Below are positions 17,154-26,022 of a stretch of 64,000 nucleotides of DNA, one piece after another; position 1 is the first letter of the stretch, and each line of letters starts with the position of its first letter. The notes under the pieces were generated by a model. That model searched no databases. It had not been told where the DNA came from and saw only the letters and a program-made list of their open reading frames with translations. A program made the position numbers and the translations under genes. Source of the DNA: Castellaniella sp. S9 (GTDB lineage: Bacteria; Pseudomonadota; Gammaproteobacteria; Burkholderiales; Burkholderiaceae_B); the NCBI RefSeq assembly GCF_027257175.1, contig NZ_JAPFGD010000009.1, positions 1 to 64,000 on the forward strand, written 5' to 3'.

Positions 17154-19400
17154 ATGATGGAACAATCAGGACAAGGGAACCAGGCCATCCAGGCGGGCGG
17201 CCTGGCGGACGAGGACGAGATCAGCCTCGGTGAATTGCTGAATGTGCTGGCGCAGCGCGTCTGGCTGATCCTGGGCGTGTTCGTCGTGGTCCTGGTCGCC
17301 GGGGTGGCCTACGCCCTGCTGGCGCGGCCGGTCTATCAGGCCGACGCCCTGATCCAGGTCGAGGATCAAAAGGGATCCGCCCTCAGCGGCCTGTCGCAGT
17401 TGTCCGAATTCATCGGCATGCAGCAAAGCTCCGTCGCCGGCGAACTGGAAATCCTGCGCTCGCGCGAGGTCCTGATGAAGGCCATCCGCGCCACCCAGGG
17501 CAATGTCGAGGTCGAGGTCGACAGCCGCTTTCCCCTGATCGGCGGCTGGTTCGCGCGCCGCCACGAACGCGAGTCCAGGGGTCTGGCCGAGCCCCTGTGG
17601 GGCCTGGACGGCTATGCCTGGGGCGGCGAACGGCTGGTGTTCGCCGAACTCGACCTGCCGCGTCGCCAATGGGGCGAGGCATTCGTGCTGGAGGCCACCG
17701 ACGCCGGCTATGTGCTGCTGGATGACGATGGTCAGGAGTTGGCCGCCGGTGTGGTCGGCGAGCGTGTTCAGTTCCAGATCGCCGGCGAGGACGCCTCAGT
17801 GGCGGTCAAGGACCTGGCCGGGCGCCCCGGCACGCGCTTTGAGGTGGTCGAGAAATCCCCCATCCAGGCGGTCGAGGACTTGCGCAAGGCGCTGAGCGTC
17901 TCCGAGGCGGGCAAGCAGAGCAACATCATCCGCATGAGCTTCAAGAACCACGACGTGGCCTTTGCCACGGAGATGGTCAACGCCATTGCGCGCGCCTATC
18001 TGGCCCAGAATGTAGAGCGGCGCAGCGCCGAGGCGCGCAGCAGCCTGAAGTTCCTGGAACAGCAGCTGCCGGAACTGAAGCGCAACGTGGATGCGGCCGA
18101 GGACGCCCTGTCGCAATACCGCTCGCGCAGCAGCACCATCGCCGTGGACAAAGAGGCCGAGGGCCTGCTGCAGCAGGCGATCAAACTGGAAAACAGCCGC
18201 CTGGAGCTGCGCCTCAAGCGCGACGAGCTGCTGCAGCGCTTCAAGCCCGAGCATCCCGAGGTCAAGGCCCTGGGCAACCAATTGGCCGCCGTCGACAAGG
18301 CCATCGCCGACCTGGACAAGACCATCAATCGCCTGCCCAAGGCCCAGCGCGAGCTGCTGCCCTTCGAGCGCGATGCGCGCGTGAACACCGCGCTGTACAT
18401 TTCCCTGCTGAACAATGCGCAGGAACTGCGCGTGGCCGAGGCCGGCACCATCGGCAATGTGCGCATCATCGACTACGCCGTGCGCAACGACAAGCCGGTC
18501 GAGCCGCGCCGGATGCTGGTGGTCGCCATCGCCGCCGCCCTGGGCGCCATGCTGGGCCTGCTGATGGCGTTCCTCGCGCACTTCATGCGGCCGGCAATCC
18601 AGCGTTCCGAGCAGATCGAGCAGGCCACCGGCCTGTCCACCTACGTCACCGTGCCGGAATCCGACGGCCGCGGCGGCGTCAAGCGCGGCGGCCGCCCCGG
18701 GCGCCGCCGCCGCGCCTTGCGCGGCCTGCTGGCCGTCACCCACCCCGAGGACCCCGCCGTCGAGGCCCTGCGGTCGCTGCGCACCGGCCTGACCTTTGCC
18801 ATGATGGGTGCGCCCGGCAAGGTCGTGGCCATCACCGGCGCCACCAGCGGCGTGGGCAAGAGCTTCGTCGCCTCGAACTTTGCCGTGCTGCTGGCCGGCG
18901 CCGGCCAGCGCGTCGCCCTGCTGGACACCGACATGCGCCGCCCGCGCCTGCACGAGTCCTTTGGCTATGACCGCAAGACCCCGGGCCTGTCCTCGGTGCT
19001 GGCGGGCACCGCGCCCCTCGAGGACCTGCTGCGCACGGGGCCGGTCGAGGGCCTGTCCGTCCTGCCCGCCGGCGTCGTGCCGCCCAACCCGGGCGAATTG
19101 CTGCTGAGCCCCCGTTTCGCCGAACTGCTGGACGCCCTGGGCCGCACGCACGACCTCATCGTGCTGGACACCTCGCCCATCCTGCCCGTGGCGGACGTGC
19201 TGGCCGTCATGCGCCACGCCTCGGCCGCCTTCATCGTCGCGCGCGCCGAATACAGCACCGTCGGCGAAGTGCGCGACGCCCTGGCCAAGCTGCGCCACTC
19301 GGGCGTCGGCGACCCCGTCAAGGGCGCGATCTTCAACGGCGTGCGCGGCGGCCGCATCGGCTACGGGGCCTCGTACAAGTACTATTACTCGTATAAATAG
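17154..19400 (+). CDS. wzc: Polysaccharide co-polymerase / BY-kinase Wzc
   Basis: This 748-residue inner-membrane protein controls chain length and export. A Wzz domain at residues about 20-110, between membrane helix WLILGVFVVVLVAGVAYALL and a second helix near residue 465, encloses a coiled-coil periplasmic region. The cytoplasmic tyrosine kinase has Walker A GATSGVGKS near residue 560, Walker A' LLDTDMRRPRLH near 588 and a C-terminal tyrosine cluster (GYGASYKYYYSYK) for autophosphorylation. The ATG at 17154 is preferred over a GTG at 17124, because most family members begin close to the acidic DEDEISLGELL segment. A terminator follows. Confidence 0.94.
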   Translation: MMEQSGQGNQAIQAGGLADEDEISLGELLNVLAQRVWLILGVFVVVLVAGVAYALLARPVYQADALIQVEDQKGSALSGLSQLSEFIGMQQSSVAGELEILRSREVLMKAIRATQGNVEVEVDSRFPLIGGWFARRHERESRGLAEPLWGLDGYAWGGERLVFAELDLPRRQWGEAFVLEATDAGYVLLDDDGQELAAGVVGERVQFQIAGEDASVAVKDLAGRPGTRFEVVEKSPIQAVEDLRKALSVSEAGKQSNIIRMSFKNHDVAFATEMVNAIARAYLAQNVERRSAEARSSLKFLEQQLPELKRNVDAAEDALSQYRSRSSTIAVDKEAEGLLQQAIKLENSRLELRLKRDELLQRFKPEHPEVKALGNQLAAVDKAIADLDKTINRLPKAQRELLPFERDARVNTALYISLLNNAQELRVAEAGTIGNVRIIDYAVRNDKPVEPRRMLVVAIAAALGAMLGLLMAFLAHFMRPAIQRSEQIEQATGLSTYVTVPESDGRGGVKRGGRPGRRRRALRGLLAVTHPEDPAVEALRSLRTGLTFAMMGAPGKVVAITGATSGVGKSFVASNFAVLLAGAGQRVALLDTDMRRPRLHESFGYDRKTPGLSSVLAGTAPLEDLLRTGPVEGLSVLPAGVVPPNPGELLLSPRFAELLDALGRTHDLIVLDTSPILPVADVLAVMRHASAAFIVARAEYSTVGEVRDALAKLRHSGVGDPVKGAIFNGVRGGRIGYGASYKYYYSYK

Positions 19401-19443
19401 CGGGCCCTTGTGCGGCCGCTGTCGGGCGACCGCGTCCTCGCTC

Positions 19444-19477
19444 ATCGGCCAGCCACCCGCTGGCCGATCTTTTTTTT
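19444..19477 (+). terminator. Rho-independent terminator after wzc
   Basis: ATCGGCCAG (19444-19452) and CTGGCCGAT (19460-19468) form a perfect 9-bp stem with a 7-nt loop, followed by a run of eight T. It closes the polysaccharide operon and separates it from the TRAP operon. Confidence 0.9.
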
Positions 19478-19559
19478 ACCATCCAATCTTCACGTTTTCC
19501 CTGATTTCCGGGGGAACGTTGCGTGTTTTGCTTGTTCATTGTCGTCAATCCGATGTAAT

Positions 19560-19569
19560 TTGTGCACAA
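19560..19569 (+). promoter_or_regulatory. Candidate GntR/FCD operator
   Basis: TTGTGCACAA is a perfect 10-bp palindrome 59 bases upstream of the TRAP substrate-binding gene. FCD-type GntR regulators typically bind TTGT-N2-ACAA sites, and such a regulator is encoded at 23368 in the same operon. The assignment is by pattern and context only. Confidence 0.5.
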
Positions 19570-19627
19570 TCCAACACAGATTGGACGACAGATTCATTCG
19601 AACCACCACGACTTTGCGAGACCGATC

Positions 19628-20635
19628 ATGCAGACTTTCAAGACAAGCCTTGCTTTCAGGAACCCGCTGGGCATCGTTGCGTTTGTGGGCGCCCTGTTGT
19701 TCGCCGTCGCGGCCCCCGCGCCGGCCGCCGACCTCAAGATGGCCTCCGGCTACCCGGATGCCAATTACCTCACCCAGACCGTCCGGGACTTCATCGCCGA
19801 CGCCGGCCAGCGCAGCGGCGGCTCCCTGAACATCGAGCTGCACAACAATCAAACCCTGGTCAAGCTGCCCGACATGATGCGGGCCGTGCAGACCAACCAG
19901 GTCGCCCTGAGCGACGTCCGCCTGGGCAACTACGGCAACCAGGACCCGGTGTACATCCTGGATGCGATCCCGTTCCTGGCGGGCGACTATGACAGCGCGC
20001 AAAAGCTGTGGCAGGCCTCGCGCCAGTACCTCACGGATTCCTTTGCCCAGCGCGGGATGAAGGTGCTGTTTGCGATGTGGAACCCGCCGCAGGCCTTCTA
20101 CACCCTCAAGCCCGTGTCCAGCGCCGAGGACCTGGCCGGCCTGAAGATGCGCGTCTACAGCACCGAGACCCGCCGCATGGGCGAGCTGCTGAAGGCCGAG
20201 CCGCTGATCGTCCAGTTCGGCGAGATCCCGCAGGCGTTTTCGACGGGCCTGATCAATGCGATGTTCACCTCGCCGCAGACGGGGATCGACACCCAGGCCT
20301 GGGACTTCGTCGAGCACCTCACCATGGTGGGCGCCTTGTTCACCAAGCAGGTCGTCGTCATCAACGCCGACGTGTTCGCCAAGCTGTCCAAGGCCGAGCA
20401 GGATGCGCTGGTCGAGGCGGGCAAGGCCGCCGAGCAGGCCGGTTTCGAGCGCATGAAAGCTTTGACGACCGAACAGCTGGCGCTGATGACCGAGAAGGGC
20501 GTGCAGGTCGCCCAGGCCTCGCCCGAATTCATCGAGCAGCTCAAGCGGGTCGGCGTGCAGATGGAGGACGACTGGAAGGCCAAGGCCTCGGCCGGGCAGC
20601 GCGCGGTCCTCGATGCCTACCTGGGCATGAAGTAG
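19628..20635 (+). CDS. dctP: TRAP transporter substrate-binding protein (DctP-type)
   Basis: This 335-residue periplasmic solute receptor has a signal peptide (VAFVGALLFAVAAPAPAA, cleavage before DLKMASG). Family segments include PDANYLTQTVRDFI, DAIPFLAGDY, and LAGLKMRVYSTETRR, whose Arg usually salt-bridges a substrate carboxylate. The ATG at 19628 gives the signal peptide; the frame is open further upstream but without a signal. It is the first gene of a TRAP operon with dctQ and dctM. The neighbouring hydrolase and racemase-like genes suggest an organic-acid or ureide-like substrate; the exact ligand is unknown. Confidence 0.9.
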   Translation: MQTFKTSLAFRNPLGIVAFVGALLFAVAAPAPAADLKMASGYPDANYLTQTVRDFIADAGQRSGGSLNIELHNNQTLVKLPDMMRAVQTNQVALSDVRLGNYGNQDPVYILDAIPFLAGDYDSAQKLWQASRQYLTDSFAQRGMKVLFAMWNPPQAFYTLKPVSSAEDLAGLKMRVYSTETRRMGELLKAEPLIVQFGEIPQAFSTGLINAMFTSPQTGIDTQAWDFVEHLTMVGALFTKQVVVINADVFAKLSKAEQDALVEAGKAAEQAGFERMKALTTEQLALMTEKGVQVAQASPEFIEQLKRVGVQMEDDWKAKASAGQRAVLDAYLGMK

Positions 20636-20645
20636 GGTGGCGTCC

Positions 20646-21176
20646 ATGGACCGCCTGATACGCTGCGCGGGGGCCTTGTCCGTGCTTTGCCTGTGCGGCA
20701 TGGTCCTGGTCCTGGCGGCGACCCTGGTGCTGCGCCCCGTCGGGATCCTGGTACCCTCGTCCGAGATCATCGCCACCTTCCTGATGGTGGGCATGGCCTT
20801 GTTCGGCTTCGTCTACGCCTATGCCGAACGCGTGCACATCCGCGTGGACACGCTGCATCGGCGCATCCCGGCGGTGCCGCGGCGCTGGATCGAGGTGGTC
20901 AGCCATTTCGGGGCGGCGGTGCTGTGCGCCTTCATCACCTACCATTCGGCGGGGATCGCATGGATGGCGTTTCGCTTCAATGACTTGAGCGACGGGCTGG
21001 TTGCGATTCCGATGTGGATTCCGCTGGGTGCGATGCCGGTGGGCTTTGGCCTGCTGACGCTGGCTTTGCTGCGCGACGGCGCGCGCCTGCTGCGTGGACA
21101 GGAGGTGCGCTTCGGCACCAGCGAAAAGGAGGACGCGGTCGCCCTCGCGTCCAAGGAACAGGGGGGCGCGCCATGA
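20646..21176 (+). CDS. dctQ: TRAP transporter small permease (DctQ-type)
   Basis: This 176-residue membrane protein has four predicted helices (LCLCGMVLVLAATLVLRPVG, TFLMVGMALFGFVYAYAERV and two more) and the family motif YAYAERVHIRVDTL. It pairs with the large permease that overlaps its stop codon (ATGA at 21173). A GTG at 20637 is an alternative start; ATG 20646 has AGGGTGG at a suitable distance. DctQ proteins connect the receptor to the transport subunit. Confidence 0.88.
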   Translation: MDRLIRCAGALSVLCLCGMVLVLAATLVLRPVGILVPSSEIIATFLMVGMALFGFVYAYAERVHIRVDTLHRRIPAVPRRWIEVVSHFGAAVLCAFITYHSAGIAWMAFRFNDLSDGLVAIPMWIPLGAMPVGFGLLTLALLRDGARLLRGQEVRFGTSEKEDAVALASKEQGGAP

Positions 21177-22465
21177 CCGGAACGTTCATTTTCCTGGGAC
21201 TGTTGCTGCTGGTGCTGCTGGCCCTGGGTTTCTGGGTGGGCTTCTCGCTGCTGGTGGTCGGCATCGTCGGCCTGATCATGCTGGGCGCCAGCAACGCCGG
21301 CGGGCTGGTCGTGTCATCGGTGTTTGCATCCCTGGACAGCTGGCCGTTGACGGCCTTGCCGCTGTTCCTGTTGATGGGCGAACTCCTGTTCCAGTCCAAG
21401 CTGTCCGAGAACATGTTCAAGGGCCTGGCGCCGCTGGTGCGCTGGCTGCCCGGCCGCCTGCTGCACGTGAATGTGCTGGGCTGCGGGGTGCTGGCCGCCA
21501 TCGTCGGCTCCAGCGGCGTGTGCAGCGCGACGATCGGGCGGATGTCGGTGCCCGAGCTGACGCGGCGCGGCTACCGCGAAAGCATGATCATCGGCACGCT
21601 GACGGGCTCGGGAACACTGGGCTTGCTGATTCCGCCGTCCATCATGATGATCGTCTACGGCATCGTCAGCCAGACGTCCATCGCGCGGCTTTTCGTGGCG
21701 GGCGTGCTGCCCGGCCTGATGCTGATCGCCTTGTTCATGGGCTATATCATCGTCTGGTCCCTGCTGAACCGCGACGGTGTGCCGGCGACGGCCGCCGACG
21801 ACGAGGTGCATTGGCGCGACGTGGGGCGCATCGTGCCGCCCATCGTCCTGGTGTTCGCGGTGATCGGCAGCATCTACGGCGGCTGGGCGACCCCCACGGA
21901 ATCCGCGGTCATCGGGGTGGCGGGCGCCGTCGTGCTGGCCGGCATGGGCGGCTCGCTGTCCTGGACCATGCTGAGGAACGCGCTGACGGGCACGGTCAAG
22001 ACCTCGACCCTGATCCTGTTGATCATCGCCGGGGCCTCGGTGCTGACGACGGCCCTGGATTTCTCGGGCATCCCGAAGCAGGCGGCCGAGGCGGTGCTGG
22101 CCATGGACCTGGGGCAATATCAGCTGTTGGCCGCCTTGACCGTGATGTACCTGGTCCTGGGATGTTTCCTGGAAGGCGTGTCGATGATTGTGTTGACGGC
22201 GTCCATCGTCCTGCCCATGGCGCAGGCGGTCGGCATCGATCCCGTGTGGCTGGGCATTTACCTGGTGGTGATGGTCGAGCTGGCCCAGATCACCCCGCCG
22301 GTGGGCTTCAACCTGTTCATCCTGCAGGCCCTGACCGGGCGTGACCTGCTGCTGGTGGCGCGCGCCTCGATGCCGTTCTTCTTGTTGCTGATCGCGGCGG
22401 TGGTCCTGCTGGCGATGTTTCCCGAGATTGTGTTGTATCTGCCCAGGACGATGATTGGGCGCTAA
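21173..22465 (+). CDS. dctM: TRAP transporter large permease (DctM-type)
   Basis: This 430-residue integral membrane protein has about twelve helices and typical DctM segments: LTGSGTLGLLIPPSIMMIVY near residue 142, TPTESAVIGVAGAVVL near 239, and ITPPVGFNLFILQALTG near 370. It is the sodium- or proton-coupled transport subunit of the TRAP system. The ATG at 21173 overlaps the dctQ stop. It is followed after 11 bases by the deacetylase-like gene, so all are probably one transcript. Confidence 0.93.
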   Translation: MTGTFIFLGLLLLVLLALGFWVGFSLLVVGIVGLIMLGASNAGGLVVSSVFASLDSWPLTALPLFLLMGELLFQSKLSENMFKGLAPLVRWLPGRLLHVNVLGCGVLAAIVGSSGVCSATIGRMSVPELTRRGYRESMIIGTLTGSGTLGLLIPPSIMMIVYGIVSQTSIARLFVAGVLPGLMLIALFMGYIIVWSLLNRDGVPATAADDEVHWRDVGRIVPPIVLVFAVIGSIYGGWATPTESAVIGVAGAVVLAGMGGSLSWTMLRNALTGTVKTSTLILLIIAGASVLTTALDFSGIPKQAAEAVLAMDLGQYQLLAALTVMYLVLGCFLEGVSMIVLTASIVLPMAQAVGIDPVWLGIYLVVMVELAQITPPVGFNLFILQALTGRDLLLVARASMPFFLLLIAAVVLLAMFPEIVLYLPRTMIGR

Positions 22466-22476
22466 GGAAAAAGAAC

Positions 22477-23361
22477 ATGCGTGATTTGGTGGGGTATGGG
22501 AACCGGCCGCCGGCGGTGGCTTGGCCGGAAGGCGCGCGGGTCGCCGTGTCTTTCGTCTTGAACTTCGAGGAGGGCGCCGAGTTCAGCATCGCCGACGGCG
22601 ACGCGTTCAACGAGTCGGTCTACGAGGTCATCGACCAGCAGAGCGTGCTGGACCCCTGCATCGACAGCCATTTCGAGTACGGCACGCGGGTCGCGTACTG
22701 GCGGATCGCGGACCTGGCCGAGCAATACGGCGTGCCCATGACCGTCAGCGCCTGCGGCCGCGCGGTCGAGCGCTCGCCTTGGCTGGTGCAGGACGCGGCC
22801 CGGCGCGGCCACGAGATCGCGGCCCATGGATTCCGCTGGGAAACCCATGCGGGCATGGCCTTGGAGGACGAGCGCCGGGCCATCGCCGCCACCGTCGATG
22901 CCATCCGCGGCGCGGTCGGCAAGGCGCCCGTGGGCTGGCATACGCGCTCGGTGCGCACCGGGAACACCCGTGCGCTGCTGCGCGAGCAGGGTTTCCTGTA
23001 CGACAGCGATGCCTATAATGACGACACCCCTTATTTCGTGGACGTGGGCGGGGCGCGGCATCTGGTCCTGCCTTATACATTCGACACCAACGACATGCAG
23101 TTCCAGCATTCCAACCGCTTCGATACGGGCGCCTCGTTCGCCGCCTACGTCTGCGACGGATACGACTGGCTGCATCGCGAGGGCGACCGCTTTCCCCGCA
23201 TGCTGTCGATCGGCTTGCACCTGCGCATGATCGGCAGGCCGGCGCGCATGGGCGGCCTCGAGCGCATATTCCAGCACTTGGCCCAGCGCAAGGGCGCCTG
23301 GATCGCGACGCGCGAGCAGATCGCGCGCCACTGGATCGACAACGCGCCCGCGGGCGCCTAG
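22477..23361 (+). CDS. PuuE-like polysaccharide-deacetylase-fold hydrolase
   Basis: This 294-residue protein belongs to the NodB/carbohydrate esterase 4 superfamily, in the branch containing PuuE (cofactor-independent allantoinase) and similar cyclic-amide hydrolases. Signals are VAVSFVLNFEEGAEFSIADG at the start, HFEYGTRVAYWRIADL, a GHEIAAHGFRWETH core and GLHLRMIGRPARM near the end. It lies between a TRAP transporter and a racemase-like protein, so an amide or ureide substrate is more likely than chitin-like sugars. Substrate is unproven. A related gene is at 37099-38016. Confidence 0.78.
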   Translation: MRDLVGYGNRPPAVAWPEGARVAVSFVLNFEEGAEFSIADGDAFNESVYEVIDQQSVLDPCIDSHFEYGTRVAYWRIADLAEQYGVPMTVSACGRAVERSPWLVQDAARRGHEIAAHGFRWETHAGMALEDERRAIAATVDAIRGAVGKAPVGWHTRSVRTGNTRALLREQGFLYDSDAYNDDTPYFVDVGGARHLVLPYTFDTNDMQFQHSNRFDTGASFAAYVCDGYDWLHREGDRFPRMLSIGLHLRMIGRPARMGGLERIFQHLAQRKGAWIATREQIARHWIDNAPAGA

Positions 23362-23367
23362 GGCGGC

Positions 23368-24078
23368 ATGCCGATGACGGGACGGTTCGATGACCAGGCG
23401 ATCCATGCCATTTTGTCCGAGGCCCTGCTGTCCGGCCGATTGATGGCCGGCGCGAAACTGGGCGAACAGCGCCTGGCGGCGGTGTTCGGCGTGACGCGCG
23501 AACGCATCCGCAAGGTGCTGCTGCGCCTGGGCCACGAGCGCCTGATCGAAACCTTCCCCAATCGCGGCGCCTATGTCGTCAATCCCAGCATCGAGGACGC
23601 GCGCGAGATCTACGAGGCGCGCCGCGTCGTCGAGGGCGGCATCGCCTGGCACGTCGCCGAGCGTCTCAGCGACGAACAGCAGACCGTCCTGAGGGCGCAT
23701 TTCACCAGCGAGCGCCAGGCGCACCAGCACCGCAGCCGGGCGGATTCCGTGCGCCTGTCGGGCGAATTCCACATCCTGCTGGCGCGCATGACCAAGAACG
23801 AATTCGTCATCCGCACCATGCAGGAACTGGTTGCCCGCACCTCCATGCTGGTCGCGTTCTTCGAGGACAGCAACGCGTCCGAATGCGCCGTCGACGAACA
23901 CGAGGAAATCCTCCTCGCCCTGGAAAGCCGCAACCCGGCGGCCGCGGCGCACGCCATGATGGCGCACCTGGCGCTGATCGAGACCCGCCTGCACCCGCGC
24001 GCGGCACCCGCCGGCAAGGCGGACCTGCTGCCGGCGCTGAACGCGGCCATCGAGGCGTATGAGGCGCGCGCGAAATGA
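23368..24078 (+). CDS. GntR-family transcriptional regulator (FCD domain)
   Basis: This 236-residue regulator has an N-terminal winged HTH (ILSEALLSGRLMAGAKLGEQ, then LAAVFGVTRERIRKVLLRLG) and an all-helical FCD ligand domain from about residue 80, including EFHILLARMTKNEFV and HEEILLALESRNP, whose Asp/His positions usually bind a metal and a carboxylate ligand. It is encoded within the operon it probably controls. The TTGTGCACAA palindrome upstream of dctP is a candidate site. Confidence 0.88.
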   Translation: MPMTGRFDDQAIHAILSEALLSGRLMAGAKLGEQRLAAVFGVTRERIRKVLLRLGHERLIETFPNRGAYVVNPSIEDAREIYEARRVVEGGIAWHVAERLSDEQQTVLRAHFTSERQAHQHRSRADSVRLSGEFHILLARMTKNEFVIRTMQELVARTSMLVAFFEDSNASECAVDEHEEILLALESRNPAAAAHAMMAHLALIETRLHPRAAPAGKADLLPALNAAIEAYEARAK

Positions 24079-24821
24079 ACATTGTGCTGCTGAATCCGAA
24101 TACCTCGCTTGCCATGACCGAGCACATCGTGCGCGAGGCCGGTCGACATGGCTGGCCCGGCGCCTCGCTGGTGCCGGTCACCGCCCGCTTCGGCGGCGAG
24201 GTCATCGCGTCCCGGGCGTCCTACGCGATCGCCGCCCATGCCGCGCTGGATGCGTATGCCTGTCATGTGGGGCGGGGCGCCGCGGCCATTGTTTTGGCGT
24301 GTTTCGGCGACCCCGGATTGGAGGCCCTGCGCGAGGTCTCGGGGGTTCCGGTCGTGGGCCTGCTGGAATCAGCGGTCGCCGAGGCGGCGCGCGCCGGCGG
24401 CCCCTTCGGCATCGTCACCGCCGGCCCCGCCTGGGTCCCCATGCTGGACGAGCGCATCCGCTCGGGCCCCCACGCCGCACTGTCGCGCGGCGTGTTCGCC
24501 ATCCAGACCACCGGCCTGGATGTCACCCGCGATCCTGACGGCTTTGTCGAGGTCTTGCAGGAGGCGGTCAACGCCGCAACCGCGGCCGGCGCGGACACCG
24601 TGATCCTGGGCGGCTCCGCCCTGGCGGGTTTCGGACCGCGTCTGTCGGGCAAGACCCGCCTTATCGATCCCCTCGAGGCCGCTATGGCCGAGGTGCGACG
24701 GTGCCTGGATGCGGGGGGTGGTCCTGGTTGCCTCGCCGGAGCCGTCGATTCGGCGACAGGGCCGAAGGTGTCGATCGCGTATCGGGGCGTGAGTCCGGAA
24801 CTGCAGGCGGTGCTGGCGTAG
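24075..24821 (+). CDS. Asp/Glu/hydantoin-racemase-superfamily protein
   Basis: This 248-residue member of the Asp/Glu racemase fold begins MNIVLLNPNTSLAMTEHIV, as hydantoin and allantoin racemases do. The first catalytic-Cys loop is present (IVLACFGDPGLEAL). The second, normally LGCAGM-like, reads ILGGSALAGF and lacks a cysteine. A two-base racemase mechanism therefore looks impaired, and the protein may be a lyase, isomerase or single-Cys variant. The start overlaps the GntR stop (ATGA). Context suggests action on the same substrate as the PuuE-like hydrolase. Confidence 0.78.
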   Translation: MNIVLLNPNTSLAMTEHIVREAGRHGWPGASLVPVTARFGGEVIASRASYAIAAHAALDAYACHVGRGAAAIVLACFGDPGLEALREVSGVPVVGLLESAVAEAARAGGPFGIVTAGPAWVPMLDERIRSGPHAALSRGVFAIQTTGLDVTRDPDGFVEVLQEAVNAATAAGADTVILGGSALAGFGPRLSGKTRLIDPLEAAMAEVRRCLDAGGGPGCLAGAVDSATGPKVSIAYRGVSPELQAVLA

Positions 24822-24834
24822 GTGCTGCAGGTTG

Positions 24835-25260
24835 CTACGAATCTGATGTGTCGTTGTTCGCAGCGAGCTTCAGCCACCGGAGCACCAGCCCCCAGACCAG
24901 GGCCGCCAGCGCCACGCCGATCAAATTACCCGTGATGTCGCCCAGGCTGAAGTCCCGCGTCGCGGGCTGCAGAGCGTGCTGCAGCCATTCCACCAGCGGC
25001 GCGGCCGCGATCAGCGCCGGCCACACTGCCCATGCCCATCGATGTCCGCAGGCGGCCAGTGCGGCGCACAGCCCGAGGCCCATGAAGGCCAGTACATGCA
25101 TCGCCTTGTCTGACTCATAGAACAGCTCGGGCGGCGATTCGGGCCGGAAGACGCCATAGCAGAACACCGCCAGGCAGACGCAGAACAGCGCCAGCCGGTG
25201 GCGCCAGATCAGCCCCGGCAGGGCGCCTTGAAGGATTCTGGGGGAGGATGTGGGTTGCAC
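24835..25260 (-). CDS. VanZ-like membrane protein
   Basis: This 141-residue protein has four hydrophobic segments and the VanZ-family pattern SDKAMHVLAFMGLGL near residue 50, then PLVEWLQHAL and DFSLGDITGNLIGVALAALV. VanZ-like proteins are widespread and mostly of unknown function; VanZ itself gives low-level teicoplanin resistance. It converges on the racemase-like gene, with 13 bases between them. Confidence 0.75.
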   Translation of the reverse strand: MQPTSSPRILQGALPGLIWRHRLALFCVCLAVFCYGVFRPESPPELFYESDKAMHVLAFMGLGLCAALAACGHRWAWAVWPALIAAAPLVEWLQHALQPATRDFSLGDITGNLIGVALAALVWGLVLRWLKLAANNDTSDS

Positions 25261-25305
25261 GGCCTGGGCGATCCCGATGACGACGCGCGGCTTTGTCAGT
25301 GCGGG

Positions 25306-25641
25306 CTACGCGTGGGCCGCCTCTGCGATGATACCGGAAACCCACTGGTTCAGGCTTTCCCCCTGGGCGGCGGCCGCAACGGCGGCCGCCTCATGGATCT
25401 CGGGTGCGACCCGCAACACGAATTTCCCGGAAAAGTGCCGGCGGGGCTCGATATTGCGCTTGGCGCACTCGTCGATGAAGGCCTGGAGCGAGAGCTGGCC
25501 TTCGCGCCGCAATCCGGCGATATCCGCAGCGTAGAAATCCGCGCCGCCGTTCAGGCCCAGGAACTCGCCTCGAAGCATCTCGATGTCCGGATCGTAATGA
25601 ATGACAGCCCGGTGTCCGTCAATCGACATGATGTTCTTCAT
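25306..25641 (-). CDS. hicB: HicB-family antitoxin
   Basis: This 111-residue antitoxin has an N-terminal HicB domain (MSIDGHRAVIHYDPDIEMLR, then FIDECAKRNIEP) and a C-terminal ribbon-helix-helix-like segment (FVLRVAPEIHEAAAVAAAAQ, LNQWVSGII). It begins 4 bases inside the end of the toxin gene (ATGA overlap), the usual toxin-first HicAB order. Confidence 0.87.
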   Translation of the reverse strand: MKNIMSIDGHRAVIHYDPDIEMLRGEFLGLNGGADFYAADIAGLRREGQLSLQAFIDECAKRNIEPRRHFSGKFVLRVAPEIHEAAAVAAAAQGESLNQWVSGIIAEAAHA

Positions 25642-25895
25642 GGCTTGACTCCGTTTTCCTCAAACCATCGGCGGATCGACGCAACGGCGCCTTTGTCGAT
25701 ATCCGGAGATGGGTGAGGGCGGTGCATCACTTTCACTTGTCCAAATAGAAAGATCGCTACGCGGGATCCTTCGCGCTCGGTGATTTCTGCGCCGAGTTCA
25801 ATGAACAGGGCAACCGCGTCGTTCCATCTCACACCGGAGGGGGTTGGTCTGGAAAAAATCAATTCCAGCGTTTTGCGATTTCTTCCTCTGTTCAT
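25638..25895 (-). CDS. hicA: HicA-family mRNA interferase toxin
   Basis: This 85-residue toxin of the double-stranded-RNA-binding-like HicA fold shows WNDAVALFIELGAEITEREG, SRVAIFLFGQVKVMHRPHP and KGAVASIRRWFEENG. The catalytic His usually lies in a GSHH-type strand. Here the corresponding strand reads EGSRVAIF, and the only His is in VMHRPH, so catalytic competence is uncertain. It is followed immediately by hicB. Confidence 0.82.
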   Translation of the reverse strand: MNRGRNRKTLELIFSRPTPSGVRWNDAVALFIELGAEITEREGSRVAIFLFGQVKVMHRPHPSPDIDKGAVASIRRWFEENGVKP

Positions 25896-25900
25896 GATAT

Positions 25901-25919
25901 GGTACTAAAAAATAGTATC
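25901..25919 (-). promoter_or_regulatory. Dyad upstream of hicAB
   Basis: GGTACTA (25901-25907) and TAGTATC (25913-25919) form an inverted repeat (6 of 7 pairs) with an A-rich centre, directly upstream of the hicA start. This placement is expected for the operator bound by HicB. It also lies in the most AT-rich stretch of the neighbourhood. Confidence 0.55.
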
Positions 25920-26022
25920 ATTAGCAATGAAAAATAGCCGGAGCACGACATTACGACGCTAGAGGCTGTATGTGCGGGAATCGGTCGGTTGCAGGCGCAA
26001 ACCTTTTTATCCGATAGCGTAG

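Noticed and set aside
17796-19445. Long minus-strand frame opposite wzc (549 codons)
   Set aside because: Shadow of wzc, with His/Gln/Gly-rich translation and no recognisable motif.
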